From Mesostigma viride (lineage: Eukaryota; Streptophyta; Mesostigmatophyceae; Mesostigmatales; Mesostigmataceae): a stretch of DNA of 40,000 bases. Position numbers and translations under genes: made by a program. Positions 39,424-40,000 of this stretch are shown piece by piece. Each line of letters begins with the position of its first letter. Positions within the stretch are counted from its first letter, which is position 1. Below the pieces are notes generated by a model, which saw nothing but the letters and a program-made list of their open reading frames with translations, was not told the origin of the DNA and did not search any database. Where the stretch lies: the NCBI GenBank assembly GCA_009746045.1, contig RPFO01000167.1:2435148-2475147 (forward strand). Reading direction: 5' to 3'.

Positions 39424-39530
39424 CAATGAGCAGTTAGAGCGTTCGGCTCATCGAGGCCCGACCCTTAAAACAGAAGGTACTTCTGTTTTCTGAGCAGGTA
39501 GGAGCTGCTTAGAAAGCTCCTACCTGCCTA
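39424..39530 (+). repeat. tRNA-half-like segment followed by two perfect hairpins
   Basis: GAGCAGTTAGAGCGTTCGGCTCAT resembles the D-arm and anticodon arm of a Met/Ile-type tRNA. Two hairpins follow: AAAACAGAAG/CTTCTGTTTT (39467-39489) and a 13-bp stem GCAGGTAGGAGCT/AGCTCCTACCTGC (39494-39527). There is no T-arm, so it is not a functional tRNA. Confidence 0.4.
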
Positions 39531-39785
39531 GATTGTCATAGGCCCGCAACCGATGTTGTGTAGATCAACTGGCTCACCGCTACTGCCAGCACCGCATGAC
39601 CACGTACCTTGAAAGCAAGGGACATGGGTTAAATCAGCTGAACGTGCAGACTACTCACTGTCAAGTCTGAATGCTGCCAGCACAAAAGAACAGGTTGACC
39701 AACCCCTGTAACAATTCATGTAATATGAACCACCTTATCAGGTAGTCTCACATAAAACCATGAACAGCACACATGTCCCCCAGCT
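39531..39785. other. no gene seen
   Basis: Presumably an intron of the hydrolase gene or its flank. No ORF or repeat of note. Confidence 0.35.
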
Positions 39786-40000
39786 ATAAAGAAAAAGAGG
39801 GTACTGATCAAGAACAGGTATGCTGTCTTCTTATTTAAAAAGAAAAGGGATTTCAAGAACAGGTATATCACCCAGATTACTACAGAACAGGTCCATAACC
39901 CAGCCAGGTCGATCACCCAGATTATTATAGGACAGGTCCATACCCCAACTCAGTATAGGACAGGTCGATCAACCAGAGTAAAGTAGGACAGGTCCATACC
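39786..40000. repeat. degenerate tandem repeat running off the window
   Basis: AGGACAGGTCCATACC and AGGACAGGTCGATCACCCAG alternate with a spacing of roughly 30-40 bp, starting as AAGAACAGGTAT near 39810 and becoming more regular to the window end. Confidence 0.75.

Overview
The window is eukaryotic nuclear DNA, most likely from a green alga (Chlorophyta). The grounds are spliced genes with GT-AG introns, high GC in coding exons, an archaeal-type phosphoglycerate mutase of the plant/algal kind, a plant-type DUF506/PDDEXK_6 protein, a YchJ-like protein with a transit-peptide-like N terminus, and many non-LTR retrotransposons ending in microsatellite tails. The species cannot be named from the sequence alone.

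Host genes. (1) 312-4274 (+): the last four exons of a cofactor-independent phosphoglycerate mutase; the 5' part lies left of the window. (2) 19754-21255 (-): a two-exon DUF506 gene. (3) 23477-24142 (+): a single-exon YchJ-like protein. (4) 36550-39309 (-): the last four exons of a proline-iminopeptidase-like alpha/beta hydrolase that appears to lack its catalytic Ser and His; its 5' part lies right of the window. Every splice junction proposed has GT/AG ends and keeps reading phase.

Mobile DNA fills 4.6-18.6 kb and 24.8-36.4 kb. Working names used here: LINE-B (YADD reverse transcriptase, ATTTA-type tail), LINE-E (related ORF2, TTAA tail), HAL (ORF1-only element with the same 3' end as LINE-E), ORF1-M (longer L1-type ORF1 element), R2L (a 5.1-kb element with PHD finger, RING-H2 finger, reverse transcriptase and restriction-like endonuclease, plus two truncated 3' copies), Rep-D, Rep-F and Rep-G (3'-end repeats). 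Target-site duplications resolve several nested insertions: HAL inside LINE-B, LINE-B inside LINE-B, R2L inside Rep-G, and a second HAL copy. There are also a mariner-type MITE and a possible tRNA-derived SINE.

The most unusual signals are: (a) repeated 4-nt insertions that turn a dinucleotide XY into XY-rc(XY)-XY, seen in at least 13 comparisons between repeat copies of several families; (b) related terminal stem-loops shared by elements with different tails, including a UNCG tetraloop in which only the free N varies; (c) the PHD + RING-H2 architecture of R2L; (d) an ORF1-only element apparently mobilised by a LINE with the same 3' end; (e) the predicted pseudo-hydrolase, whose intron carries tandem copies of its own 3' splice site.
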